64,000 nucleotides of DNA from Flavobacterium ammoniigenes (GTDB lineage Bacteria; Bacteroidota; Bacteroidia; Flavobacteriales; Flavobacteriaceae): assembly GCF_020886055.1 (NCBI RefSeq), contig NZ_AP025184.1:1488001-1552000 (forward strand). The letters run 5' to 3'. Of this stretch, positions 43,897-52,587 are shown one piece after another. Below the pieces are notes generated by a model. The model was not told where the DNA came from and made no database searches. It worked only from the letters and a program-made list of their open reading frames with translations. How positions within the stretch are numbered: the first letter of the stretch is position 1; each line of letters starts with the position of its first letter. Both the position numbers and the translations under genes were made by a program.

Positions 43897-44922
43897 ATGG
43901 AAATAAATTTAGTTAGCGATACCATTACCAAGCCTACGCCGGAAATGCTTCAGTACATGTTCAATGCAGTTGTGGGAGATGATGTATACAAACAAGACCC
44001 TACGGTGATTGAGTTAGAAGCTAAGGTGGCTGCGCTATTTGGAATGGAAGCAGGTCTTTTTTTTCCATCAGGAACCATGGCCAATCAAACCGCAATTAAA
44101 TTACACACGCAACCTGGCGAACAGTTAATTGCAGATAAATATGCCCACGTTTATAACTACGAAGGTGGGGGAGTTTCCTTTAATAGTGGCGTTTCCTGTT
44201 GTTTGTTAAATGGAAATCGCGGCATGATTACCGCTTCACAAGTCAAATTAGCAATTAACGATCCGGAGTTTTACCATAGTCCGTTGACGAGTTTAGTTTG
44301 TGTTGAAAACACGACCAACAAAGGAGGAGGAGCCTGTTATGAGTTGGATGATTTACGCCAAATCAAACAAGTTTGTGAAGAACACAATTTGAAATTTCAT
44401 TTGGATGGTGCGCGTATTTGGAATGCTTTGGTAGCCAAAAACCAGGATCCAAAAGAATTCGGAAAACTGTTTGATACGATTTCAGTATGTTTGTCCAAAG
44501 GATTAGGTGCGCCTATTGGCTCTGTTTTATTGGCAGATAAAAAAACGATTCATCGCGCGTTGCGCATCCGTAAAATTTTAGGCGGCGGAATGCGTCAAGT
44601 TGGATATTTGGCTGCAGCCGGAATTTATGCTTTGGATCATAATATAGAGCGTTTGGCTGAAGATCATCGTCGTGCCAAAGAATTAGCATCGGTTTTACAA
44701 CAAAAAGATTGGGTAGCATCAGTGGAACCAGTAGAAACGAACATTCTTATTTTTACTTTGACCCCTCAAGTAAGCGAAGCCCAATTGATTGAAAAGTTGA
44801 AACAAAAAAACATTTTAATTAGCTCGATGGGACAAGGTAAATTACGAATAGTTACCCATTTGGATTACCGAGAAGTGATGCATACCTATGTTATAGAAAC
44901 ACTGGAGAAGTTAGCAATTTAG
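43897..44922 (+). CDS. Low-specificity L-threonine aldolase family protein
   Basis: A 341-residue fold-type I PLP enzyme: NLVSDTITKPTPEML, VGDDVYKQDPTVIELE, GLFFPSGTMANQTAIKLH, CVENTTNKGGGACYELDDL, LKFHLDGARIWNALVA, and the PLP lysine K201 in SVCLSKGLGAPIGSVL, followed by RKILGGGMRQVGYLAAAG. It splits threonine or allo-threonine to glycine and acetaldehyde. The ATG at MEINLVSDTI is used. Divergent from prfB; followed after 2 bp by the VOC-family gene. Confidence 0.95.
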   Translation: MEINLVSDTITKPTPEMLQYMFNAVVGDDVYKQDPTVIELEAKVAALFGMEAGLFFPSGTMANQTAIKLHTQPGEQLIADKYAHVYNYEGGGVSFNSGVSCCLLNGNRGMITASQVKLAINDPEFYHSPLTSLVCVENTTNKGGGACYELDDLRQIKQVCEEHNLKFHLDGARIWNALVAKNQDPKEFGKLFDTISVCLSKGLGAPIGSVLLADKKTIHRALRIRKILGGGMRQVGYLAAAGIYALDHNIERLAEDHRRAKELASVLQQKDWVASVEPVETNILIFTLTPQVSEAQLIEKLKQKNILISSMGQGKLRIVTHLDYREVMHTYVIETLEKLAI

Positions 44923-44924
44923 AT

Positions 44925-45605
44925 ATGGAAAATCACATCAATCAACTTACTTTAGTCGTTAAAGACTATGATGAAGCCATTGCTTTTTATACTCAAAAAT
45001 TACATTTTGAATTAATTGAAGATACGGTACTTAATGACACCAAAAGATGGGTTGTCGTAGCTCCAAAAAATTCACAATGCCGATTGTTATTAGCAAAAGC
45101 AGCAAATGAAGAGCAATTAAATTCTGTTGGAAATCAAACGGGAGGTCGTGTTTTTCTATTTATGAATACAGATAATTTTGATGTTGAGTATCAAAATTTA
45201 GTTGATAATCAGATCAAGATTGTTCGCGAACCTACTACTGAAACTTACGGAAGAGTATTGGTTTTTGAGGATTTGTACGGCAATTTATGGGATTTGATTG
45301 AGCCAGTTTCGACTAAAGATACTAGTTTTTACTCGACTGCTATTTTAGCTATTAAACCCGAAGTTCATTTTGACACAGCGATTAAGGCGTTGAAAAAATT
45401 ACAAGCAGCAACTAAGTTAGAAAAAGGTAATTTTTTATTTGAACTTCATTTAGATACAGAAAATAAAAATCAAATAATTGTTTGGGAAGGATTTTATTCA
45501 GAATCTGATTTTCAAGCTCATTTGAATTCGGTTCATTTACAAGATTTCCTGAAACAAAATGTCGTTGATTTTATCTCAGGATATCCTGCAAATCGAATAG
45601 TGTAA
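44925..45605 (+). CDS. VOC (glyoxalase-like) protein with C-terminal ABM-like domain
   Basis: A 226-residue protein. Residues 1-127 form a VOC/glyoxalase domain (NQLTLVVKDYDEAIAFYTQK, GRVFLFMNTDNF, VFEDLYGNLWDLIEP, with metal-type His/Glu positions). Residues ~135-226 look like an antibiotic-biosynthesis-monooxygenase-type ferredoxin-like domain (ILAIKPEVHFDTAIKALKKL, EKGNFLFELHLDTENK, QIIVWEGFYSESDFQAHLNS). Both folds usually occur as separate small proteins; here they are one chain. It starts 2 bp after the threonine aldolase stop, so is translated with it. Substrate unknown. Confidence 0.85.
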   Translation: MENHINQLTLVVKDYDEAIAFYTQKLHFELIEDTVLNDTKRWVVVAPKNSQCRLLLAKAANEEQLNSVGNQTGGRVFLFMNTDNFDVEYQNLVDNQIKIVREPTTETYGRVLVFEDLYGNLWDLIEPVSTKDTSFYSTAILAIKPEVHFDTAIKALKKLQAATKLEKGNFLFELHLDTENKNQIIVWEGFYSESDFQAHLNSVHLQDFLKQNVVDFISGYPANRIV

Positions 45606-45606
45606 A

Positions 45607-45927
45607 CTATTTAAACAAATTATCCATTCCTGGAATCATCGGCATGTCCATTTTAGCCACCGCATCCAATTCGGCTTCGTTTACTTTGGTTGCTTTTTCG
45701 ATGGCTTTATTTAGTACCAAAATCAAATAATCTTCCAGTTGTTCTTTGTCTTCTAACAAGCTGTCGTCAATGGAAATTGATTTGATGGTTCTATTGGCAG
45801 TCAAAGTCACATTGAGTGTTCCGTCAGAACTTTGTTCGTCAATAAGTACGGTATTTAAACGTTGTTTGGTGTCTTCTATTTTTTGTTGGGTTTCTCTTAA
45901 TTTACCCATCATTCCCATTAAATCCAT
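45607..45927 (-). CDS. YbaB/EbfC nucleoid-associated protein
   Basis: A 106-residue protein with the YbaB pattern: N-terminal coiled helix ([21 protein letters not shown]), central beta sheet ([21 protein letters not shown]) and C-terminal helix ([20 protein letters not shown]) with an MPMIPGM tail. Dimers bind DNA without clear sequence preference. It overlaps nothing but ends only 1 base from the convergent VOC gene stop. Confidence 0.94.
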   Translation of the reverse strand: MDLMGMMGKLRETQQKIEDTKQRLNTVLIDEQSSDGTLNVTLTANRTIKSISIDDSLLEDKEQLEDYLILVLNKAIEKATKVNEAELDAVAKMDMPMIPGMDNLFK

Positions 45928-45999
45928 TGGTTGTTTTTTATTTAATTAATTTTCGATGTAAAATTAGTACATTAGTTCTTTATTTTGAATTAAATAATC

Positions 46000-48135
46000 A
46001 TGAAAAACACACTGCTGATACACTTTGTTTGTGTTATTTTTGCCGCTTCATTTACAACAATTAATGCACAGTCTATGTCACATACTCTTTCAGCTCCTGT
46101 AGCTAAAAAACTTCCAAAAAAATTAAAGAAACACAATGAGATTCGAATTGACGATTATTATTGGTTGAATGACAGAGAAAACCCTGAAGTCATTGATTAT
46201 TTGAATCAAGAAAATTCGTATTACGATGCTATGACGGCACATACTAAGGATTTTCAGAAGCAATTGTTTGAAGAAATGAAAGGTCGAATCAAAGAGGACG
46301 ATCAATCGGTTCCGTATTTATACAACGGCTATTATTACATCACTCGTTATGAGAAAGGACAAGATTATCCAATTTATTCGCGTAAAAAAGGAAGTTTAGA
46401 CGCTCCAGAAGAAATTTTATTTAATTGTAATGAATTAGCGAAAGGACATACATTTTTTCAATTGGGTGGTTTGAGTGTAAGTCCTGATAATCGTTTTGCT
46501 TCCTTTGGAGTAGATACAGTCGGAAGACGTATTTACACCATTAAAATCAAGAATTTAGAAACCAACGAAATTCTTCCAGATGTGATTGAAAATGCGACAG
46601 GAGGTTCGGTTTGGGCTAATGATAATCACACCCTTTTTTATACCCGACAAGACAAAGTAACCTTGCGTGCTAACCAGATTTTCAAACACAAACTACAGAC
46701 TTCAGCCGATCAAGATATTTTGGTTTTTGAAGAAAAAGACGAAACATTCAATGTATCTGTAGGCAAAGAAAAATCAAGAAAATATATTGTTATTGGTTCT
46801 GAAAGTACCATGACAACCGAATATCGAATTTTGAATTTGGAAACACCAGATGCTGAATTCAAGGTGTTTCAGCCTAGAGTCCGCGGTTTAGAATACAGTA
46901 TTTCGCATTTTGGAGATTCGTTTTATATTTTAACCAATAAAGACAAAGCGACCAATTTTAAGTTGATGAAAACTCCTGAAAATGCCACCGAAAAGAAGCA
47001 TTGGAAAGAAGTTATTGCGCACAGAGACGATGTGTTACTAGAAGATATTGAAATCTTCAGCAACTATTTGGTAGTCGAAGAGCGTTCCAATGGTTTGAAT
47101 CATATTCGCATTTTGCCTTGGAGTGGAGAAGGAGAGTATTATTTGCCTTTTTGTAGCGAAACGTACAACGCTTATACTACTACTAATGTTGATTTTGATA
47201 CGGATATTTTGAGATACAGCTATCAATCGTTGGCCACTCCTTCATCGGTGATTGATTTCAATATGAAGACCAAAGAGAAAGAAATCAAAAAAGAGCAAGC
47301 TGTTTTGGGTGGCCAATTTGATAAAAACAATTATGTAGAAGAGCGAGTTTGGGCTACTGCCAAAGACGGAATTAAAGTACCCATTTCATTGGTTTATCGT
47401 AAAGATTTGAAAAAAGATGGAACGAATCCGCTGTTGCAATATGCTTATGGTTCTTATGGTGTGACAATGGAGCCTTATTTTTCTACCACTCGTTTGTCAT
47501 TGTTAGATCGCGGTTTTATTTATGCCATTGCTCACATTCGTGGAGGAGAAGATTTAGGAAGACAATGGTATGAAGACGGAAAATTATTAAAGAAAAAAAA
47601 TACATTCACGGATTTTATTGATTGTTCTCAATTTTTAATTCAGGAAAAATATACTTCACCTGCTCATTTGTATGCCGAAGGAGGCTCAGCTGGTGGTTTG
47701 TTAATGGGAGCGGTAGTCAATTTGGCGCCTGAATTGTACCATGGTGTCATTGCGCAAGTACCTTTTGTTGATGTGGTGACAACTATGCTAGATGATAGTA
47801 TACCATTAACTACTGGTGAATATGACGAATGGGGAAATCCAAACAAGAAAGAGTATTATGATTATATGTTGTCGTATTCTCCCTATGATAACGTAAAAAA
47901 TCAAACGTATCCTAATATGTTAGTGACTACAGGCTTACATGATTCTCAGGTACAGTATTGGGAACCAGCCAAATGGGTCGCTAAATTACGTACGCATAAA
48001 AAAGACACTACTGTTTTATACTTACATACCAATATGGATGCAGGTCATGGTGGGGCTTCAGGGCGATTTGAAGCGATTAAAGAATTGGCTAAAGAATTTG
48101 CATTTTTATTGGATTTGGAAGAAATTAAAAAATAA
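46000..48135 (+). CDS. Exported oligopeptidase B (S9A prolyl oligopeptidase family)
   Basis: A 711-residue serine peptidase with a signal peptide (ending TTINAQ). N-terminal beta-propeller, starting with PKKLKKHNEIRIDDYYWLND and REN-PEVIDYLNQEN; C-terminal alpha/beta hydrolase with the nucleophile S563 in EGGSAGG, acid Asp in LHDSQVQYWEPAKW and the His in NMDAGHGGASGR. RGGEDLGRQWYEDGK and the Glu/Asp pair of the oligopeptidase B branch suggest cleavage after Arg/Lys in short peptides. It has its own promoter region (~70 bp). Confidence 0.95.
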   Translation: MKNTLLIHFVCVIFAASFTTINAQSMSHTLSAPVAKKLPKKLKKHNEIRIDDYYWLNDRENPEVIDYLNQENSYYDAMTAHTKDFQKQLFEEMKGRIKEDDQSVPYLYNGYYYITRYEKGQDYPIYSRKKGSLDAPEEILFNCNELAKGHTFFQLGGLSVSPDNRFASFGVDTVGRRIYTIKIKNLETNEILPDVIENATGGSVWANDNHTLFYTRQDKVTLRANQIFKHKLQTSADQDILVFEEKDETFNVSVGKEKSRKYIVIGSESTMTTEYRILNLETPDAEFKVFQPRVRGLEYSISHFGDSFYILTNKDKATNFKLMKTPENATEKKHWKEVIAHRDDVLLEDIEIFSNYLVVEERSNGLNHIRILPWSGEGEYYLPFCSETYNAYTTTNVDFDTDILRYSYQSLATPSSVIDFNMKTKEKEIKKEQAVLGGQFDKNNYVEERVWATAKDGIKVPISLVYRKDLKKDGTNPLLQYAYGSYGVTMEPYFSTTRLSLLDRGFIYAIAHIRGGEDLGRQWYEDGKLLKKKNTFTDFIDCSQFLIQEKYTSPAHLYAEGGSAGGLLMGAVVNLAPELYHGVIAQVPFVDVVTTMLDDSIPLTTGEYDEWGNPNKKEYYDYMLSYSPYDNVKNQTYPNMLVTTGLHDSQVQYWEPAKWVAKLRTHKKDTTVLYLHTNMDAGHGGASGRFEAIKELAKEFAFLLDLEEIKK

Positions 48136-48207
48136 TTAGAAATTTATTGTTAAATTTGGTCCTCGATAAGGCGATTAAAAAAATGACCTTATTCAACTAT
48201 TTTTTTT

Positions 48208-49248
48208 ATGAAAGAAGAAATAAATGCTCATAATTCGGTTTTGGATTTGATAGGTAATACACCGCTTATCAAACTGAAAAAAGTAACTGAAGGGATAGAA
48301 GGTAATTTCTATGCTAAAGTGGAAGCATTTAATCCAGGTCACTCCTCCAAAGATAGAATTGCACTTTACATTATTGAACAAGCTGAAAAGCAAGGGATTC
48401 TTACTCCAGGTGATACTATTGTAGAAACTACATCTGGAAATACAGGATTCAGTTTAGCTATGGTAAGCATCATTAAAGGATACAATTGTATCCTGGCGGT
48501 GAGTTCTAAATCGTCCAAAGATAAAATCGATATGCTACGCGCGATGGGAGCCAAGGTATATGTTTGTCCTGCTCACGTTTCAGCAGATGACGATCGTTCC
48601 TATTACAGTGTAGCTAAACGTTTGCACGAAGAAACTAAAGGTTCGGTTTATATCAATCAATATTTTAATCAATTGAATTTTGATGCTCATTATTTGAGTA
48701 CAGGTCCTGAAATTTGGAAACAAACCAACGGAAAAATTACCCATCTTGTCGCTTGTAGCGGAACAGGAGGAACTATTTCTGGGACAGCTAAATATTTGAA
48801 AGAACAAAATCCGAATATTAAAATTTTAGGTGTAGACGCTTTTGGTTCTGTATTGAAAAAATACCATGAAACAAGAGAATTTGATAAAGACGAAATTTAT
48901 CCCTACCGAATAGAAGGTTTGGGTAAAAACTTAATACCATCGGTTACCGATTTTGATGTGATCGATAAATTCATGAAAGTAACTGACGAAGAAAGTGCAC
49001 ATGCTACTCGTGAGTTAGCTAGGACAGAAGGTTTGTTTGTAGGATATACTTCAGGTGCTGTACTTCAAGCGATTAAACAATATGCTGATGATGGTGAGTT
49101 TACACCAGAGAGTAACGTAATTGCTATTTTTCCAGATCATGGATCCCGATATATGAGTAAAGTATTTAGTGATGATTGGATGAATGAACAAGGTTTTTTT
49201 GACAGTGTAAATGAAGAAGAAGCCCAAAAAATAGAATTTATAAAATAA
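48208..49248 (+). CDS. PLP-dependent cysteine synthase / cystathionine beta-synthase-like enzyme
   Basis: A 346-residue fold-type II PLP enzyme. The Schiff-base lysine is K48 in [14 protein letters not shown]; the PLP-phosphate loop is SGTGGTISG, with [14 protein letters not shown] before it and [10 protein letters not shown] near the end. It lacks CBS domains. The [11 protein letters not shown] [12 protein letters not shown] block is of the CysK/CBS branch; it may make cysteine from O-acetylserine or cystathionine from serine and homocysteine. Monocistronic, with a terminator. Confidence 0.92.
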   Translation: MKEEINAHNSVLDLIGNTPLIKLKKVTEGIEGNFYAKVEAFNPGHSSKDRIALYIIEQAEKQGILTPGDTIVETTSGNTGFSLAMVSIIKGYNCILAVSSKSSKDKIDMLRAMGAKVYVCPAHVSADDDRSYYSVAKRLHEETKGSVYINQYFNQLNFDAHYLSTGPEIWKQTNGKITHLVACSGTGGTISGTAKYLKEQNPNIKILGVDAFGSVLKKYHETREFDKDEIYPYRIEGLGKNLIPSVTDFDVIDKFMKVTDEESAHATRELARTEGLFVGYTSGAVLQAIKQYADDGEFTPESNVIAIFPDHGSRYMSKVFSDDWMNEQGFFDSVNEEEAQKIEFIK

Positions 49249-49268
49249 TAATTCAAAAAATACAACAT

Positions 49269-49301
49269 AAAAAAACTCTCGAGAAATCGAGAGTTTTTTA
49301 T
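49269..49301. terminator. Bidirectional terminator between cysteine-synthase-like gene and yebC
   Basis: A-run, stem AACTCTCGA / TCGAGAGTT with GAAA-type loop, T-run. Confidence 0.92.
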
Positions 49302-49320
49302 TTTATATAGGATAGAAAAA

Positions 49321-50031
49321 TTATTCTTCCATTGTGTGATAAACGTTCATCACATCATCATCTTCTTCTAGTTTTTCGATTAATTTTTCCACATCAGCTA
49401 CTTGCTCATCCGTTAGCTTTTTAGTGATTTGAGGAATTCGTTCAAATCCAGAAGATAAAATTTCCAAACCTCTATTTTCTAATTCTTTTTGGATCGTTCC
49501 AAAACTTCCAAAAGGCGCATAGATTAATATTCCGTCTTCGTCTTCAAATACTTCTTCTGCACCAAAATCAATGAATTCTAATTCCAATTCTTCAGGATCT
49601 AATCCTTCTTTTGGTACGCGGAAATTACAGGTATGATCGAACATAAATTCAACCGAACCTTGTGTTCCCATGGTGCCATTGCATTTGTTGAAATAAGAAC
49701 GAACATTGGCAACAGTTCTATTATTGTTATCAGTTGCTGTTTCAATTAAAAGTGCAATTCCGTGAGGCGCATAACCTTCAAATAATACTTCTTTATAGTT
49801 GGCTGTATCTTTATCGGTCGCTTTTTTAATAGCACGTTCTACATTTTCCTTAGGCATATTGGCTGCCTTTGCATTTTGTATTACCGCTCTTAAACGTGAA
49901 TTAGCATCCGGATTTGGTCCTCCTTCTTTTACTGCCATTACAATGTCTTTACCAATTCTGGTAAAGGCTTTGGCCATAGCTGACCAACGTTTCATTTTTC
50001 TTCCTTTTCTAAATTCGAAAGCTCTTCCCAT
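49321..50031 (-). CDS. YebC/PmpR-family regulator / translation factor
   Basis: A 236-residue three-domain protein: MGRAFEFRKGRKMKRWSAMAKAFTRIGKDI, PNPDANSRLRAVIQNAKAANMPKENVERAI, YEGYAPHG-type EGYAPHGIALLIETATDNNNRT, a domain with GSVEFMFDH, and acidic C-terminus EKLEEDDDVMNVYHTMEE. The family was described as DNA-binding; more recent work links it to ribosomes translating proline runs. It has a clear promoter upstream. Confidence 0.95.
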   Translation of the reverse strand: MGRAFEFRKGRKMKRWSAMAKAFTRIGKDIVMAVKEGGPNPDANSRLRAVIQNAKAANMPKENVERAIKKATDKDTANYKEVLFEGYAPHGIALLIETATDNNNRTVANVRSYFNKCNGTMGTQGSVEFMFDHTCNFRVPKEGLDPEELELEFIDFGAEEVFEDEDGILIYAPFGSFGTIQKELENRGLEILSSGFERIPQITKKLTDEQVADVEKLIEKLEEDDDVMNVYHTMEE

Positions 50032-50052
50032 TGCTAATATTTTTTAACGGTG

Positions 50053-50082
50053 CAAAAATAGTATTATTTTGCGTTTTTACAA
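50053..50082 (-). promoter_or_regulatory. yebC promoter, full Bacteroidota consensus
   Basis: On the minus strand: TTG (50082-50080), a 19-base spacer, then TATTTTTG (50060-50053). The start codon is 21 bases downstream of the -7 element. Confidence 0.72.
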
Positions 50083-50088
50083 TCCTTG

Positions 50089-51171
50089 TTATTTTTTATA
50101 AAATGGTAGTTTAACCACTTTGGCAGGCACATCATTTTTACGAATTCGAATATAGATATCGCTATCTACACCACTGAATGCTGCACTTACATAACCTAAA
50201 CCAATACCTTTATTCATGGATGGCGACATAGTCCCCGATGTTACAATTCCGATAGCATTTCCAGCAGCATCTACAATTTCGTAATCATGTCTTGGCACTG
50301 CGCGTTCTTGCATTTCAAAACCCACTAATTTTTTGGTAACACCCGCTTCTTTTTGTTTTTTCAAGTTGGCAGAATTCGTAAATTCTTTATTGAATTTGGT
50401 AATCCAACCCAATCCTGCTTCTAAAGGCGAAGTAGTATCGTTGATATCGTTTCCGTACAAACAGAATCCCATTTCTAAACGTAAGGTATCACGGGCAGCC
50501 AAACCAATAGGTTGGATGTTGAATGTTTTTCCAGCTTCAAAAACAGCATTCCAAATTTGTTCTACATCGGCATTTTTACAATATATTTCAAATCCTCCCG
50601 CTCCAGTATAACCCGTTGCCGAAATAATTACGTCATTAATTTCTGCAAAATCACCCACTTGAAAATGATAGTATTCAATTTGTGCCAAATCCAATGAAGA
50701 CAAACTTTGCATGGCTTCTACTGCTTTAGGACCTTGAATAGCCAATAAGGAATAATCATCAGAAAGGTTTTTCATCTCCACACCTAAATCATTAAAACTG
50801 CTAATCCAGTTCCAGTCTTTCTCAATATTAGAAGCATTCACCACCAAAAGATACTCGTCTTCTTTCATTTTGTACACCAACAAATCGTCTACAATTCCGC
50901 CTTCGGTATTGGGTAAACACGAATATTGCGCTCTTCCAATAGTTAGGGTAGCGGCATCATTAGAAGTTACTTTTTGGATCAATGCTAAGGCATTAGGACC
51001 CGACAGTAAAAATTCGCCCATGTGCGACACGTCAAATACGCCTACGCCAGTACGAACAATTTCGTGTTCGGCATTTACCCCTTCGTAAAGAATAGGCATA
51101 TTGTATCCGGCAAACGGTAGCATTTTAGCTCCCAAACTTTCGTGAATGTGCGTTAAAGCAGTATTTTTCAT
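50089..51171 (-). CDS. gcvT: Aminomethyltransferase (glycine cleavage T protein)
   Basis: A 360-residue protein taking the aminomethyl group from lipoylated H protein and giving methylene-tetrahydrofolate and ammonia. Blocks: [97 protein letters not shown] and [19 protein letters not shown]. Normal length. gcvP and gcvH are not in the window. Confidence 0.97.
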   Translation of the reverse strand: MKNTALTHIHESLGAKMLPFAGYNMPILYEGVNAEHEIVRTGVGVFDVSHMGEFLLSGPNALALIQKVTSNDAATLTIGRAQYSCLPNTEGGIVDDLLVYKMKEDEYLLVVNASNIEKDWNWISSFNDLGVEMKNLSDDYSLLAIQGPKAVEAMQSLSSLDLAQIEYYHFQVGDFAEINDVIISATGYTGAGGFEIYCKNADVEQIWNAVFEAGKTFNIQPIGLAARDTLRLEMGFCLYGNDINDTTSPLEAGLGWITKFNKEFTNSANLKKQKEAGVTKKLVGFEMQERAVPRHDYEIVDAAGNAIGIVTSGTMSPSMNKGIGLGYVSAAFSGVDSDIYIRIRKNDVPAKVVKLPFYKK

Positions 51172-51299
51172 GGTGATTGAAGTGATTTTTTGATGGCGCT
51201 AATTTATTGCTTTTTTATGGAGTGGCAAAAAATAAGCGAAACGGATTTTGATAGCAATTTTTAAGTATTTTTAAAATGAATTTTAAATACAATTAGCTT

Positions 51300-51638
51300 A
51301 TGAAATCATTTTATTTATTTCTCGCTTTATTTTTTTTCTTTTCTGTTTCAGTTAAAGCCCAGAAAGTATTTTCGGTCAACTATCAAAATCAGGCCGACGT
51401 TAAAGTATATGTTGCAAAATATGAAAATCAAGCGGATCTAAAAGTTTTTAAATTAAAGTATACCAATCAAGTTGGTCAAAACGATGGTAAATGGTTTTTC
51501 ACAGACTATCAAAATCAAGCTAATAAAACGCTATTTTTTGTAGATTATGAAAACCAAGCGGATCTAAAAATATTTTTTGTATCGTATGAAAATCAAGCAG
51601 GATGGAGGAATAATTCCAAAAGGCATTTGATGTATTGA
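51300..51638 (+). CDS. Exported repeat protein (DUF6150-like)
   Basis: A 112-residue protein with a signal peptide (MKSFYLFLALFFFFSVSVKAQ) and then five or six imperfect copies of a ~17-residue unit, [VF]-x-[VK]-x-Y-x-N-Q-[AV]-[DNG]-x-K-[VI]: YQNQADVKVY, YENQADLKVF, YTNQVGQND, YQNQANKTLF, YENQADLKIF, YENQAGW. The regular Y/F-V pattern suggests stacked beta strands. It resembles the DUF6150 family; function is unknown. It ends the conserved chromosomal part of the window and has a hairpin after it. Confidence 0.82.
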   Translation: MKSFYLFLALFFFFSVSVKAQKVFSVNYQNQADVKVYVAKYENQADLKVFKLKYTNQVGQNDGKWFFTDYQNQANKTLFFVDYENQADLKIFFVSYENQAGWRNNSKRHLMY

Positions 51639-51648
51639 TTCTACAAAA

Positions 51649-51674
51649 AAACCGATTAGTTGCCTAATCGGTTT
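51649..51674 (+). terminator. Terminator after the repeat-protein gene
   Basis: AAACCGATTA-GTTGCC-TAATCGGTTT, a perfect 10-bp stem, followed by only a weak T-run. Confidence 0.75.
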
Positions 51675-51679
51675 AATGT

Positions 51680-51704
51680 TGCGGAGAAAGAGGTATTCGA
51701 ACCC
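51680..51704 (-). other. tRNA 3'-end remnant, probable attachment site
   Basis: On the minus strand, GGGTTCGAATACC-TCTTTCTCCGCA has the TTCGAAT T-loop and a plausible serine-tRNA-like 3' end, but the T-stem does not pair (A at the conserved C61 position) and nothing resembling the rest of a tRNA precedes it. It reads into the 165-bp repeat. Such remnants arise when an integrating element copies the tRNA 3' end. No integrase gene is in the window. Confidence 0.6.
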
Positions 51705-51855
51705 TTTAAATATTATCAGTAAATTCAAGGTTTCCCATTTTCGAAATCACACAGGGTAACTCATAGGGTAACTGATTTTTTATATGTATCAATTGTACTG
51801 ACGTAAATGAACAAAAAATAATTTAAATCGCGAAGTTTTGGTTCAACTTTAACAT
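51691..51855. repeat. 165-bp direct repeat, copy A (island boundary)
   Basis: From AGGTATTCGAACCCTTTAAA to the AACAT before 51856. It matches copy B (55474-55638) without gaps, 160 of 165 positions by my count. It includes GAAATCACACAGGGTAACTC with AGGGTAACT occurring twice. Copies A and B flank the hipBST and AbiEii modules. Confidence 0.9.
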
Positions 51856-51862
51856 ATTTTAT

Positions 51863-52102
51863 TCAGTCAATTATATCTACATGTGCGTTATTGATTTTGA
51901 ATAGTTCTCTGGTCTTAATTGGTGCTAATGTGTGTCCAAACACTTTCAACACATGGTTCACTTTTTTCAGATTGAAATTTTCTTTGCCTTGTTCAATTTT
52001 TCTAACCACTGTGAGTGCTACTCCCGCTTTTTGAGCGAATTCTTCTTGAGTCAGATTTACTGATTTTCTTTTGTCTTTTACAAATTGAGATAGTGACTTC
52101 AT
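51863..52102 (-). CDS. Orphan XRE-family antitoxin-like regulator
   Basis: A 79-residue HipB/y4mF-like helix-turn-helix protein: FVKDKRKSVNLTQEEFAQKA, VALTVVRKIEQGKENFNLKK and a short C-terminal extension (VNHVLKVFGHTLAPIKTREL). It has no partner toxin downstream: after its stop, only the 165-bp repeat follows. It may be the left-over antitoxin of a lost hip-type module. Upstream of its start lies a pair of 20-bp palindromes, 40 bp apart centre to centre, that are its probable operators; identical motifs occur at 57.7 kb. Confidence 0.88.
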   Translation of the reverse strand: MKSLSQFVKDKRKSVNLTQEEFAQKAGVALTVVRKIEQGKENFNLKKVNHVLKVFGHTLAPIKTRELFKINNAHVDIID

Positions 52103-52143
52103 GGATATATGTTTTAACGACTATTTTTACTAAAAATACTAAA

Positions 52144-52163
52144 TTATATGTAAAAGCATATAA
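52144..52163. promoter_or_regulatory. Palindromic operator O1 of the orphan XRE gene
   Basis: TTATATGTAAAAGCATATAA: inverted 7-bp arms TTATATG/CATATAA around TAAAAG. Centre 52153.5, 51 bases upstream of the orphan regulator start codon. Same sequence as O2, 40 bp away. Confidence 0.78.
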
Positions 52164-52180
52164 AACGCTATTTATATTTC

Positions 52181-52206
52181 AATTTATATGTAAAAGCATA
52201 TAAATT
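52181..52206. promoter_or_regulatory. Palindromic operator O2 of the orphan XRE gene
   Basis: The same 20-base motif as O1 (52184-52203), here extended to 10-bp arms AATTTATATG/CATATAAATT around TAAAAG. Exactly 40 bp from O1 centre to centre, about four helix turns. Confidence 0.78.
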
Positions 52207-52298
52207 TTGGTTTAAAATTCATAATAAATAGGCGGTATATGGCATTATTGTGCTTTTTTTTAAAGTAAAACAGTTTTACAAATGAATAACAAGCATAG

Positions 52299-52318
52299 AA
52301 ATGCTATATATAGCATTT
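52299..52318. promoter_or_regulatory. Perfect 20-bp palindrome upstream of hipBST
   Basis: AAATGCTATATATAGCATTT, lying just upstream of the -33 element of the hipB promoter. A related, imperfect sequence (AAAGCTATATAATGCATTT, 52361-52379) covers the hipB start codon. Probable HipB operators. Confidence 0.75.
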
Positions 52319-52322
52319 TTTA

Positions 52323-52352
52323 TTGAAATTATATTTAATAGTTGTATATTTG
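52323..52352 (+). promoter_or_regulatory. hipBST promoter
   Basis: TTG at 52323-52325, 19-base spacer, TATATTTG at 52345-52352; the start codon of hipB is 20 bases downstream. Full match to the Bacteroidota consensus, placed between the two operator-like sequences. Confidence 0.72.
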
Positions 52353-52371
52353 CATAAAAAAAAGCTATATA

Positions 52372-52587
52372 ATGCATTTTGAAGAGTTAATACAAGTAAT
52401 AAAGGAACGTAGGGAAATGCTACAGGTGACTCAAGAAACCTTAGCTACACTTTCTGGAGTTGGACTAAGGACTTTACGACAATTTGAGAGTGGTAAAGGG
52501 AATCCTACTTTGTCAACGTTGCAAAAACTCACCGATGCTTTAGGATTAGATTTAGTTTTAGTGGTTAAAAATAAAAATGAATCGTAA
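52372..52587 (+). CDS. hipB: HipB-like XRE antitoxin of a tripartite hipBST module
   Basis: A 71-residue XRE DNA-binding protein: LIQVIKERREMLQVTQETLA, GVGLRTLRQFESGKGNPTLS, TLQKLTDALGLDLVLVVKNK. It is the regulatory and antitoxin component of the hip module. Its stop codon overlaps the hipS start by one base (TAATG), so translation is coupled. The ATG at MHFEELIQV is used; codons upstream of it lie in the promoter. Operator-like palindromes flank the promoter, suggesting self-repression. Confidence 0.92.
   Translation: MHFEELIQVIKERREMLQVTQETLATLSGVGLRTLRQFESGKGNPTLSTLQKLTDALGLDLVLVVKNKNES

Noticed and set aside
51680..51775. Complete serine tRNA gene on the minus strand
   Set aside because: Only the last ~25 bases look like a tRNA end; the T-stem is mispaired and no anticodon or D-arm precedes it.
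52144..52206. Start of a CRISPR array (repeated TTATATG...CATATAA)
   Set aside because: Only two copies per locus, palindromic, with a 20-base spacer that looks like promoter DNA; they fit operators.
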